Source of the DNA: CALVNN01 sp964393975
Lineage (GTDB): Bacteria > Bacillota > Clostridia > Christensenellales > UBA1242
Assembly (NCBI GenBank): GCA_964393975.1
Contig: CAYMVO010000001.1
Location: 1 to 64,000, forward strand
Reading direction: 5' to 3'
Length of the DNA: 64,000 nucleotides
Shown here: one piece after another, positions 43,973 through 52,088 of the stretch
Layout: each line of letters opens with the position of its first letter
Numbering within the stretch: position 1 is the first letter of the stretch
Made by a program: the position numbers and the translations under genes
Notes under the pieces: generated by a model
Databases searched by the model: none
Told to the model about the DNA's origin: nothing
Seen by the model: only the letters and a program-made list of their open reading frames with translations

Positions 43973-44560
43973 ATGATTAATTATATTATAGGGACTGTAG
44001 AACACAAAGGTGATGGTTATGTTGTGTTAGAGGCAAATAGTATAGGCTATACAATTTATGTTAGTAATAACGCGCTTGTAAACCTTATCGAAGGCGAAAA
44101 AGCAAAGCTTTTGACCTATCTTCAAGTGCGAGAAGATGGTGTATCGCTTTTTGGTTTTGAATCAATTGAAGAAAAAGAGATGTTTTTAAATCTTATCAGT
44201 GTCAGTGGAATAGGTGCAAAGATGGCTATGACGATACTTTCCGGTATTCGCTTGACCGACCTCGGTGTCGCGATAATTTCGGGTGACCTGTCTGCTTTGA
44301 CTCAAATAAAAGGTTTGGGTAAAAAGACCGCTGAGCGTATAATTGTAGAGCTAAAAGACAGAGTTAATTGTTTTGGTCTTATTGATTGTGCAGACACTTT
44401 ACCGCTTGATAGCGTTTCTAATGATATTACAAATGATGCAATAGAAGTTTTAATTAGTTTAGGACTTAGCAAGACTGATGTCGTTAAGACAGTGAAACGC
44501 GTAGCAAAAGCAGGTGACAAGAGTGAAGATATTGTGGCAAAAGTTTTAAAGGGGTTGTAA
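43973..44560 (+). CDS. ruvA: Holliday junction helicase subunit RuvA
   Basis: 195 residues. Tetramer that holds the four-way junction for RuvB. N-terminal OB domain (MINYIIGTVEHKGDGYVVLEA region), two helix-hairpin-helix motifs (LISVSGIGAKMAMTIL about 76-91, LTQIKGLGKKTAERII about 110-125) and the small C-terminal RuvB-binding domain. AAAGGTG precedes the ATG. One base separates it from ruvB. Confidence 0.97.
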   Translation: MINYIIGTVEHKGDGYVVLEANSIGYTIYVSNNALVNLIEGEKAKLLTYLQVREDGVSLFGFESIEEKEMFLNLISVSGIGAKMAMTILSGIRLTDLGVAIISGDLSALTQIKGLGKKTAERIIVELKDRVNCFGLIDCADTLPLDSVSNDITNDAIEVLISLGLSKTDVVKTVKRVAKAGDKSEDIVAKVLKGL

Positions 44561-44561
44561 T

Positions 44562-45608
44562 ATGGATGATGAGAGACTGATAACTAGCACAAAAGGTTTA
44601 AGCGAATCTGAAATGGAAAACTCGCTAAGACCTACACAATTAAGTGATTATGTTGGACAAGACAAGATAAAAAAGAGCCTTAATGTCTATATAGAAGCCA
44701 CCAAAAAAAGAGGTGAGGCGTTAGACCATGTATTGCTTTATGGTCCACCAGGACTCGGAAAGACCACGCTTAGCCATATTATAGCAAGCGAACTTGGTGT
44801 GCAAATAAAGGTCACTAGCGGACCAGCTATTGAGCACGCTGCAGACTTAGCAAGTATATTGACAAACTTAGGCAAAAATGATGTGCTATTTATAGACGAG
44901 ATACATAGACTTAATAGAAATATTGAAGAAATCTTATATCCTGCGATGGAAGATTTTGCGCTAGATTTTATAGTAGGAAAAGGTCCGTCTGCTAGAAGTA
45001 TGCGATTAAAGATACAACCTTTTACGCTAATAGGAGCGACCACTAGAGCGGGAATGTTGACCTCGCCGTTAAGAGATAGATTTGGTATTCTCGCTAGACT
45101 AGAAATGTATTCAAAAGAAGAGTTAAATAAGATTATTAAACGAAGTGCAACTATTTTAGGTGTGCAAATTAGCGATGAAGCAAGTGGTGAAATAGCGAGT
45201 CGCAGTCGTGGGACACCTCGTATAGCGAATAGACTTTTAAAACGTATTAGAGATTTTGCGGAGGTCAAGAATAGTAAAGAAATCACTCTTGAAATTGCAA
45301 ACGACGCACTAGAAATTATGGAGATAGACGAACTCGGTCTTGATTTTGTGGACAGAAGAGTACTGGGTGCTATAATAGACAAGTTTAATGGAGGACCAGT
45401 AGGACTAGATACACTATCCGCTTCAACAGGCGAAGAGGCAACTACTATTGAGGATGTCTATGAACCATATTTACTACAATTGGGATTTATCGCAAGAACC
45501 CCTAGAGGTAGAGTCGCTATGCCAAATGCCTATAAACATTTAGGTATAGAACTCAGTGATAAAAAAGCTAATGAATTAAAACAATATGAGGAATTTAAAG
45601 AAAATTGA
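44562..45608 (+). CDS. ruvB: Holliday junction helicase subunit RuvB
   Basis: 348-residue AAA+ motor. Walker A GPPGLGKTT (61-69), Walker B FIDEIHR (about 107-113), sensor GATTRAG and arginine-finger region; C-terminal winged helix closing with TPRGRVAMPNAYKHLG. Drives branch migration together with RuvA. AAGGGG precedes the ATG. The stop codon TGA shows standard use of TGA in this genome. Confidence 0.97.
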   Translation: MDDERLITSTKGLSESEMENSLRPTQLSDYVGQDKIKKSLNVYIEATKKRGEALDHVLLYGPPGLGKTTLSHIIASELGVQIKVTSGPAIEHAADLASILTNLGKNDVLFIDEIHRLNRNIEEILYPAMEDFALDFIVGKGPSARSMRLKIQPFTLIGATTRAGMLTSPLRDRFGILARLEMYSKEELNKIIKRSATILGVQISDEASGEIASRSRGTPRIANRLLKRIRDFAEVKNSKEITLEIANDALEIMEIDELGLDFVDRRVLGAIIDKFNGGPVGLDTLSASTGEEATTIEDVYEPYLLQLGFIARTPRGRVAMPNAYKHLGIELSDKKANELKQYEEFKEN

Positions 45609-45610
45609 CT

Positions 45611-46642
45611 ATGAATATTTATGATAAGAAAACATACTTCTATGATTTACCTGAGGAATTAATTGCACAATCACCGGTGGAACCACGAGACAGTTCTAGA
45701 CTGCTTGTATATAATAGAGAGACAAAGCAAATACAACACAAACATTTTTATAATATCATTGACTACTTAAAAGCTGGTGATGTGCTAGTCATAAATGATA
45801 CAAAAGTATTACCCGCTAGAATGTTTGGAATAAAAGAGGAGACGGGTGCAAAGATAGAGGTTTTACTCAGTAAACGTGAAGATTTAAAGACTTGGCAAGT
45901 GCTTTTAAGACCTGCAAAGCGTTGTAAAGTGGGGAGCATTATAAAGATAAATGATGAATTGAAATTTGAAGTCTTAGAAGATTTGCAAGAAGGACTGAAG
46001 AGAGTTCGTTTTGATTACGAGGGGACCTTTGAAACAATAATAGCAAAGGTCGGCACAATGCCATTACCTCAATATATAAAGAAAAAATGCGAAGATCCTA
46101 CTAGATATCAAACCGTTTATGCGAATAAAGAAGGTTCCTCGGCTGCGCCAACTGCAGGGTTACATTTTACAAATGAATTGCTAGATAAGATAAGAGAAAA
46201 AGGTGTCACTATTGTAAAGGTGTTATTGCACGTAGGACTAGGGACTTTTAGACCTGTGAAAACGGATAATATTTTAGAGCACACTATGCACAGTGAACAT
46301 ATAGAAATTAGTGAAGAAAGCGCTAATATAATCACTAGGGCTAAGGCTGAAGGACGAAGGGTGATAGCTGTCGGTACTACTAGCGTTAGGGTACTTGAGG
46401 GCGGGAGTACACAAGATGCAGTATTACACGCGGGCTCTAGTGATACAAACATCTTTATTTATCCTGGGTATAAATTTAAAATAGTCGATGCCATTATCAC
46501 AAACTTTCATTTGCCAGAAAGTACTCTTATTATGCTAGTGAGTGCTTTTGCAGGGTTGGATGAAACGATGAATATATATAATATAGCTGTACAAGAAAAA
46601 TATAGATTTTTTAGCTTTGGCGATGCTATGTTTATAGAATAA
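45611..46642 (+). CDS. queA: S-adenosylmethionine:tRNA ribosyltransferase-isomerase
   Basis: 343 residues from ATG 45611; an in-frame TTG at 45605 overlapping the ruvB stop is an alternative, and neither has a well-spaced ribosome site. QueA transfers the ribosyl part of SAM to preQ1 in tRNA to give epoxyqueuosine. The motifs DLPEELIAQSP, RDSSRLLVY, NDTKVLPAR, AAPTAGLHFT and FHLPESTLIMLVSAF are classic. It acts after tgt, encoded next, and before queH at 23973. Confidence 0.95.
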   Translation: MNIYDKKTYFYDLPEELIAQSPVEPRDSSRLLVYNRETKQIQHKHFYNIIDYLKAGDVLVINDTKVLPARMFGIKEETGAKIEVLLSKREDLKTWQVLLRPAKRCKVGSIIKINDELKFEVLEDLQEGLKRVRFDYEGTFETIIAKVGTMPLPQYIKKKCEDPTRYQTVYANKEGSSAAPTAGLHFTNELLDKIREKGVTIVKVLLHVGLGTFRPVKTDNILEHTMHSEHIEISEESANIITRAKAEGRRVIAVGTTSVRVLEGGSTQDAVLHAGSSDTNIFIYPGYKFKIVDAIITNFHLPESTLIMLVSAFAGLDETMNIYNIAVQEKYRFFSFGDAMFIE

Positions 46643-46651
46643 AGGAGAATT

Positions 46652-47767
46652 ATGGAAAAATTTAGTTACGAAGTGATTCACACCTGCAAACAAAGTGGTG
46701 CAAGAGTGGGTGTATTTCACACGCCACATGGCGATATTGAGACACCTATTTATATGCCAGTTGGGACACAGGCGACTGTGAAGTCTTTGACACCGAGAGA
46801 TCTAGAGGAGATTGAGGCGCAAATAATACTATCAAACACATATCATTTATACCTAAGACCAAGTCACGATATAGTGAAAAAAGCGGGAGGACTGCATAAA
46901 TTTATGAATTGGCACCGACCTATTTTGACGGATAGTGGTGGATTTCAAGTATTTTCGCTATCTGCACTTAGAAAAATTACCGAGGACGGCGTAGAATTTA
47001 GGTCGCATATTGACGGTAGCAAACACTATATTACCCCCGAATACGATATGGAGATACAAGAAGCTCTTGGTGCGGATATAATAATGGCTTTTGACCATTG
47101 TAGCGAGATAGGAGTCACAAAAGATGAAGCGCGTGATGCTATGAATCGCACTATAAATTGGTTAGATAGGTGCTACAAAGCACACAAAAACGATAATCAA
47201 ATGCTTTTTCCTATTATACAAGGAAATATTTACGAAGATTTGCGGATAGAAAGCATAAAAAGAACAGTTCCTTATGCAAAATGTGGTATTGCTATAGGTG
47301 GGTTATCTATTGGTGAACCTAAAGATGTTATGTATAAAATATTGGATACCTTGAGACCATATTATCCAGAAAATATGCCGAGATATTTGATGGGAGTAGG
47401 TAGTCCGGACTGCTTACTTGAGGGTGTTTTGCGTGGGGTAGATATGTTTGATTGCGTGCTTGCGACTAGAATAGCTAGAAATGGTACAGCATTTACTTCA
47501 CATGGTAGGGTGATTATAAAAAACGCAAAATACAAAGAAGATTTTACCACATTAGATGACGAATGCGACTGTTATGCCTGCAAAAATTTCACAAAAGCAT
47601 ATATTAGACATTTAATCAATGCGGGTGAGATTTTAGGTGCAAAATTATTAAGTATACACAACTTAAGATTTTTATTAAATTTGATGACCAATATACGAAA
47701 GAGTATAATGGAAGATAGATTTTTAGATTTTCGTGAGGAATTTTACCGAAAGTATGGTAAAATATAA
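46652..47767 (+). CDS. tgt: tRNA-guanine transglycosylase
   Basis: 371 residues. Exchanges guanine 34 for preQ1 in GUN tRNAs. TIM barrel with the catalytic aspartate in DSGGFQVFSLS (about 90-100), the second aspartate in MFDCVLATRIARNGTAF (about 264-280) and the zinc ligands in the CDCYACKNF region with a downstream His (about 304-335). AAAGGAG precedes the ATG. Start 46652. Confidence 0.97.
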   Translation: MEKFSYEVIHTCKQSGARVGVFHTPHGDIETPIYMPVGTQATVKSLTPRDLEEIEAQIILSNTYHLYLRPSHDIVKKAGGLHKFMNWHRPILTDSGGFQVFSLSALRKITEDGVEFRSHIDGSKHYITPEYDMEIQEALGADIIMAFDHCSEIGVTKDEARDAMNRTINWLDRCYKAHKNDNQMLFPIIQGNIYEDLRIESIKRTVPYAKCGIAIGGLSIGEPKDVMYKILDTLRPYYPENMPRYLMGVGSPDCLLEGVLRGVDMFDCVLATRIARNGTAFTSHGRVIIKNAKYKEDFTTLDDECDCYACKNFTKAYIRHLINAGEILGAKLLSIHNLRFLLNLMTNIRKSIMEDRFLDFREEFYRKYGKI

Positions 47768-47836
47768 ACGTTTCAGTTGACAAATCTAAAAAAATAATAC
47801 ACAATGTTAATAGTTTATTAAAGTGAGGATAGATTT

Positions 47837-48346
47837 ATGAATATTACAAATTTATTGGTTAATGCGCAAGATTTTATTTTGCCAGGGATTTTGCTAGTTT
47901 TGCTCGTGATTAGTGCAGGTATGGCTTTTATGAGAAAGAGTAAATATACTCAAAGCGCTATGGAAATGAAAAACAACCTTAAGATAGGCGATAAAGTAAA
48001 GACTTACGCTGGAATGTATGGTGAAATTGTTGCTATAAAAGAGGCTGTTGATGGTAGCAAATATGTAATTTTAAAGAGTGGCGAGGGTGAGTATATCTCA
48101 TATTTTAGCATAGATATTGAGGCTATTTATGGTATTGATTATAAAGATGAAATAGACGATATGACAGAAAATGCCACAGAGGTGACACCTACTAATACTG
48201 AAGAAACCACTGAGGAGCTAGCTCCAGCTGAAAATATTGCAAAGGCAACAGCTCCAGTAGAAGATACTAAAATTAATGGTGAAGCAGTAGAAGAAGTGAA
48301 AGAGAAAAAGACTAGAAAATCAAAAACTGCTAAAAAGGAAAATTAA
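47837..48346 (+). CDS. yajC: YajC-type preprotein translocase accessory subunit with acidic tail
   Basis: 169 residues. One membrane helix (about 15-32), then the YajC domain (NNLKIGDKVKTYAGMYGEIVAI, about 48-69). YajC associates with SecDF. The domain is followed by a Glu/Thr/Pro-rich tail of about 65 residues ending in Lys-rich sequence; most YajC proteins are only 90-120 residues long. Place after tgt is the usual one. GTGAGG precedes the ATG. Confidence 0.9.
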   Translation: MNITNLLVNAQDFILPGILLVLLVISAGMAFMRKSKYTQSAMEMKNNLKIGDKVKTYAGMYGEIVAIKEAVDGSKYVILKSGEGEYISYFSIDIEAIYGIDYKDEIDDMTENATEVTPTNTEETTEELAPAENIAKATAPVEDTKINGEAVEEVKEKKTRKSKTAKKEN

Positions 48347-48404
48347 TTTTTTGGTATAATATCTCTCTTTTCCTAATAATATATACCAATTAGGAGGAGT
48401 GAAG

Positions 48405-48806
48405 ATGACGAGTAAAGTAAATACTTGTGCGGTAAATAATAGAAGTTTTTTGTATGCTCTAGCAAAGGGTGCGCTTGTCGCGCTTTTGGTGTCAATGATA
48501 AGTATATTGCTTTTTGCGTTAATTTTAAAATTTATAGTAATGAGCGATAGTACTATTGCTACTATAAATCAAATAATTAAGGCTATGAGTATTTTGTTTG
48601 GTGTGAGAGCGACGTTAAAAGTTAGTCAAGGCAAAGGACTGATAAAGGGAACTATGCTAGGATTGGCATATACACTTGTTGCTTATCTTGTCTTTAGTTT
48701 TTTAAGTGCGAGTATCAGTTTTGATGCAACTATACTAGTTGATATGGTTTTTGGCGGAGTTATGGGCGCTATATGTGGCATTATAATGAATAATTCAAAT
48801 AAATAA
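48405..48806 (+). CDS. TIGR04086-type membrane protein
   Basis: 133 residues from ATG 48405 (AGGAGG seven bases upstream; a GTG at 48399 is too close to it). Four membrane helices with Gly-rich turns, in the pattern of the TIGR04086 family, which in Clostridia lies directly after yajC. Function unknown; conserved position suggests an envelope or secretion role. The gatCAB promoter begins just after its end. Confidence 0.8.
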   Translation: MTSKVNTCAVNNRSFLYALAKGALVALLVSMISILLFALILKFIVMSDSTIATINQIIKAMSILFGVRATLKVSQGKGLIKGTMLGLAYTLVAYLVFSFLSASISFDATILVDMVFGGVMGAICGIIMNNSNK

Positions 48807-48819
48807 CTACTTAAAATAA

Positions 48820-48848
48820 TTGACAATACCTTTTTCGTGTGGTAATAT
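48820..48848 (+). promoter_or_regulatory. Promoter of gatCAB
   Basis: TTGACA, 17-base spacer, TAATAT. Transcription should start near 48855, at the first base pairs of the leader structure. Confidence 0.85.
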
Positions 48849-48853
48849 CTAAC

Positions 48854-48957
48854 TAGACAAAAGGTAATTTCTACATACTTAATTAAGGATTTTTATCCTA
48901 TCACTTAGAAATTGCTAAGTGATTTTTTGTTTGTCTAATGAAATTAGGGAGATTGTA
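48854..48957 (+). promoter_or_regulatory. gatCAB leader with mutually exclusive terminator and antiterminator
   Basis: Four helices can be drawn. Terminator: TCACTTAG (48901-48908)/CTAAGTGA (48915-48922). Antiterminator: GGTAATTTCTA (48863-48873)/TAGAAATTGCT (48906-48916), 11 pairs including two G-T, sharing bases with both terminator arms. Small hairpin AGGAT-TTTT-ATCCT (48886-48899). Outer helix TAGACAAA (48854-48861)/TTTGTCTA (48930-48937). The two central helices cannot coexist. The ligand, if any, is unknown; T-box landmarks (AGGGTGG-type) are missing. Confidence 0.72.
48901..48928 (+). terminator. Terminator hairpin inside the gatCAB leader
   Basis: Eight-pair stem, AAATTG loop, six T. 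It lies after the gatCAB promoter and 30 bases before the gatC ATG, so it can act on gatCAB transcription itself as well as on readthrough from upstream. Confidence 0.88.
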
Positions 48958-49233
48958 ATGGGAAAAATTGATATTGACCACTTGGCAAATCTTTCCGCTT
49001 TGGAAATAAGCGAAGAGCAAAAAGCCATATTTGAAAAAGAATTTGAAGGAATTATGGGATTGGTTGAAAAAATTAATAATGCAAAAGTAACAAACGAGAT
49101 AGAGTACGAACCTATTGATGTTAGCGAACTTCGCGATGATGTTGCGGAGGTCGGACTAACACAAGAAGAAGTGTTGACTAATGCACCAGAAAAAAAGCAA
49201 GGTTGTTTTGCAGTACCTTTGATGATGGAGTAA
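48958..49233 (+). CDS. gatC: Asp-tRNA(Asn)/Glu-tRNA(Gln) amidotransferase subunit C
   Basis: 91 residues from ATG 48958 with AGGGAG upstream; the frame extends back to 48919 through the terminator and is not used. GatC stabilises the GatA-GatB complex that turns misacylated Glu-tRNA(Gln) and Asp-tRNA(Asn) into the correct forms. LANLSALEISEEQK (8-21) and the PVxV-like C-terminal CFAVPLMME fit the family. The three subunits follow with gaps of 1-3 bases. Confidence 0.93.
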   Translation: MGKIDIDHLANLSALEISEEQKAIFEKEFEGIMGLVEKINNAKVTNEIEYEPIDVSELRDDVAEVGLTQEEVLTNAPEKKQGCFAVPLMME

Positions 49234-49236
49234 GAT

Positions 49237-50649
49237 ATGAGTACGGTTATAGAATTGGTAGAAAAAATAAAATCAAGAGAGTTAAAGTCTTACGATGTTG
49301 TAAAAAAATATATTGAGACTATTGAAAATAAAAAAGAATACAATGCGGTACTAGAGATTTTTTACGATGCACTGGATATAGCAAAAGATATTGATGCTAG
49401 ACTAGATAACGGCGAAAATGTCGGCAAACTCGCAGGCGTACCTATTATTATAAAGGATAACATTTTGTACAAAGGTAAGATTGCTAGTTGTGCTTCAAAG
49501 TTTTTGCAAAACTATCACGCTGAATACAATTCCACAGTTGTCAGTAAACTATTAAAAGAGGGTGCTGTGATAATTGGTAGAGCAAATATGGATGAGTTTG
49601 CTATGGGTGGTTCTACTGAAAATAGTGCCTATGGTCCTTGCTTAAATGCGTTAGACAAGACTCGTGTACCAGGTGGTAGTAGCGGTGGTAGTGCGTCTGC
49701 AGTCGCGGGAGATATGGCTCCTTGTGCTTTAGGTACGGACACGGGTGGATCTATTAGACAACCTAGTTCCTTTAATGGTATTGTAGGTATAAAACCTACT
49801 TATGGTCGTGTGTCTAGATATGGCGTAGTTGCATTTGCATCTAGTCTAGATCAAGTAGGACCTATCACCACAAATGTAGCGGATAATGCCTATATGCTTA
49901 GCATCTTAGCGGGTGAGGATAAGCATGATGAGACTACTTTAAGGGTGGAAGTACCAAACTATTTAGAGGCAATAGGTCAGGATATAAAAGGCTTGAAAAT
50001 TGGTGTTATCAATCAAGTAAAATCACTAATGAAAGATTCGACCGCTTTTGATAATGCGGTAGCGTGGTTCAAAGAAAATGGCGCTGAAATAGTGAATGTA
50101 GATATAAAAGATATAGAGCTTTGCCTACCAGTATACTATATTGTCGCTCCAGCTGAAGCTAGTAGCAACTTAGGTCGTTTTGATGGCGTTAAATATTCCA
50201 CTAGGTCAAAAGAAGCAAAGACTTTGGACGAGATTTATACAAAGAGTCGTAGCGAAGGATTTGGTCCTGAGGTCAAGAGACGTATAATGCTCGGTAACTT
50301 CGTTTTAAGTAGTGGTTTTTACGATGCTTATTATTTAAAAGCTAAAAAAGTGCAACAAGCTGTTCGCAAGCAATTTAAAGAAGCGTTTACAAAATGTGAT
50401 TGCATCATTATGCCGACCACTTTAGGCGAGGCATATAAAATAGGTACTATTACCAATCCTGTAGATATGTACGTTGAAGATATATTTACTATCCCAGCCA
50501 ATATTGCGGGTATTCCAGCGATTAGTATCCCTTATGCAAAAGGTGAAAGTGGTATGCCACTAGGACTACAAATTTTAGGTAAAGAACTAGATGAAATGAT
50601 GGTTTATAGAGTGGCAAGTTTCTACGAAAGAAATCACGAGGAGAATTAG
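49237..50649 (+). CDS. gatA: Asp/Glu-tRNA amidotransferase subunit A
   Basis: 470-residue amidase that releases ammonia from glutamine. The Ser-cisSer-Lys triad sits in PIIIKDNI (Lys near 73), the glycine-rich VPGGSSGGSASAVAG and TDTGGSIRQPSSF (about 145-183). Full length. ATG at 49237 has GGAG at the end of gatC. Confidence 0.97.
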   Translation: MSTVIELVEKIKSRELKSYDVVKKYIETIENKKEYNAVLEIFYDALDIAKDIDARLDNGENVGKLAGVPIIIKDNILYKGKIASCASKFLQNYHAEYNSTVVSKLLKEGAVIIGRANMDEFAMGGSTENSAYGPCLNALDKTRVPGGSSGGSASAVAGDMAPCALGTDTGGSIRQPSSFNGIVGIKPTYGRVSRYGVVAFASSLDQVGPITTNVADNAYMLSILAGEDKHDETTLRVEVPNYLEAIGQDIKGLKIGVINQVKSLMKDSTAFDNAVAWFKENGAEIVNVDIKDIELCLPVYYIVAPAEASSNLGRFDGVKYSTRSKEAKTLDEIYTKSRSEGFGPEVKRRIMLGNFVLSSGFYDAYYLKAKKVQQAVRKQFKEAFTKCDCIIMPTTLGEAYKIGTITNPVDMYVEDIFTIPANIAGIPAISIPYAKGESGMPLGLQILGKELDEMMVYRVASFYERNHEEN

Positions 50650-50650
50650 T

Positions 50651-52069
50651 ATGAGAGAAGATTATGATATAGTTATAGGATTAGAGGTGCACGCAGAACT
50701 CAATACTAATACCAAAGTATTCTGTTCGTGTCCAAATCATTTTGGCAGTGAAACAAACACAAATTGTTGTCCAGTGTGTATAGGATTACCTGGTGCTTTA
50801 CCTATCCTAAATAAAAAGGCTGTAGAACTCACCATCAAAGCAGGTCTTTGTATGGGATGTGAAATAAACGATATTGCGGTTTTTGAGCGTAAAAACTATT
50901 TTTATCCAGATCTTAGTAAAGCATATCAAATCAGTCAATTAGTGCGTCCAATTTGTATTGGCGGTGGTGTGATGCTAGATAGCGGTAAATTTATAAGACT
51001 CAATCGTATACATCTAGAGGAAGACGCCGGCAAACTTATTCACAAAAATTCAGCGGTCGGAACGTTAATAGATTACAATCGTGGTGGTGTTCCACTAATT
51101 GAGATGGTTAGCGAACCTGATATTTCTAGCGCTAGTGAAGCGGTAGAGTATCTAAACAAACTAAGAAACAACCTTATTTATGCCAGAATTGCGGAGTGTA
51201 AAATGGAGCAAGGCGGAATGCGTTGTGATGTAAACCTTAGTATAAAGAAAAAAGGTTCAACCGAGCTCGGCACAAGGACTGAAATGAAAAATCTAAACTC
51301 TTTTAGGTCAGTGGAACGTGCTATTGAATACGAGACTACCCGCCAAATAGAGTTAGTGGAGTCTGGTGATAGGGTTCGTCAAGAAACTAGAAAGTGGGAT
51401 GATGAAAAGGGTGAGAGTTTTGCTATGCGTTCAAAAGAGACAGCGAACGACTATAGATATTTTCCGGATCCTGATTTGTTGTCGGTTAAGATTGAGAGAA
51501 ATTTGGTTGCAAGACTCAAAAGCGAATTACCAAAACTACCATTAGAGCGTAAAAAGACTTATATGGAAGAATATGGTTTATCCAACTATGACACCGATAT
51601 TTTGTTATCAAATAGAGAAATATCAGATTTCTTTGATAAGGCTTTAAATTATTATTCAAAACCTAAAATTTTGGCGAACTGGATTATGACAGAAGTACTA
51701 AAACATATAAAAGCAGATGAAGAGTTTAGTATGCCTATCAATCCAAAAGCATTGACCGATGTCATAACAATGTATGACAAGAAAGAAGTCAGTCAAGCAA
51801 ACGCAAAGCAATTAATAGAGAAACTTTTAAATAGCGATGCGGACGCAAAAGAACTCGCTAAGAGTCTAAATCTCTTGAATGATGTAAGTGATGATGAAGT
51901 AGAAAATGCGGTGAAAGCGGTTATTGAGGCAAATCCAAAAGCGTGTGAAGATTATAAAGTTGACGCTAGTAAAGTGACTTCGTTTTTTGTAGGTCAAGTA
52001 ATGCGTGCAACAAAAGGAAAAGCAAATCCAGATAAGGTAAAGGAATTATTAAACAATTTGTTGAAATAG
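50651..52069 (+). CDS. gatB: Asp/Glu-tRNA amidotransferase subunit B
   Basis: 472 residues. Phosphorylates and amidates the tRNA-bound acid. The IGLEVHAEL strand (about 10-18), zinc ligands in CSCPNHFG and CCPVCIGLPGALP (about 25-52), and the C-terminal YqeY-like tail (last 150 residues, ending DKVKELLNNLLK) are as in the family. GAGGAG precedes the ATG. Confidence 0.97.
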   Translation: MREDYDIVIGLEVHAELNTNTKVFCSCPNHFGSETNTNCCPVCIGLPGALPILNKKAVELTIKAGLCMGCEINDIAVFERKNYFYPDLSKAYQISQLVRPICIGGGVMLDSGKFIRLNRIHLEEDAGKLIHKNSAVGTLIDYNRGGVPLIEMVSEPDISSASEAVEYLNKLRNNLIYARIAECKMEQGGMRCDVNLSIKKKGSTELGTRTEMKNLNSFRSVERAIEYETTRQIELVESGDRVRQETRKWDDEKGESFAMRSKETANDYRYFPDPDLLSVKIERNLVARLKSELPKLPLERKKTYMEEYGLSNYDTDILLSNREISDFFDKALNYYSKPKILANWIMTEVLKHIKADEEFSMPINPKALTDVITMYDKKEVSQANAKQLIEKLLNSDADAKELAKSLNLLNDVSDDEVENAVKAVIEANPKACEDYKVDASKVTSFFVGQVMRATKGKANPDKVKELLNNLLK

Positions 52070-52088
52070 TTTACAAAAGGTGAAGTAG

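Noticed and set aside
44738..45382. 214-codon minus-strand open frame
   Set aside because: It lies opposite ruvB, which is a complete and well-conserved gene; Ser/Ile-rich translation is typical of an antisense shadow.
48854..48957. T-box riboswitch before gatCAB
   Set aside because: The leader is only about 100 bases and lacks the conserved T-box sequence and specifier stem, so only a generic attenuator is claimed.
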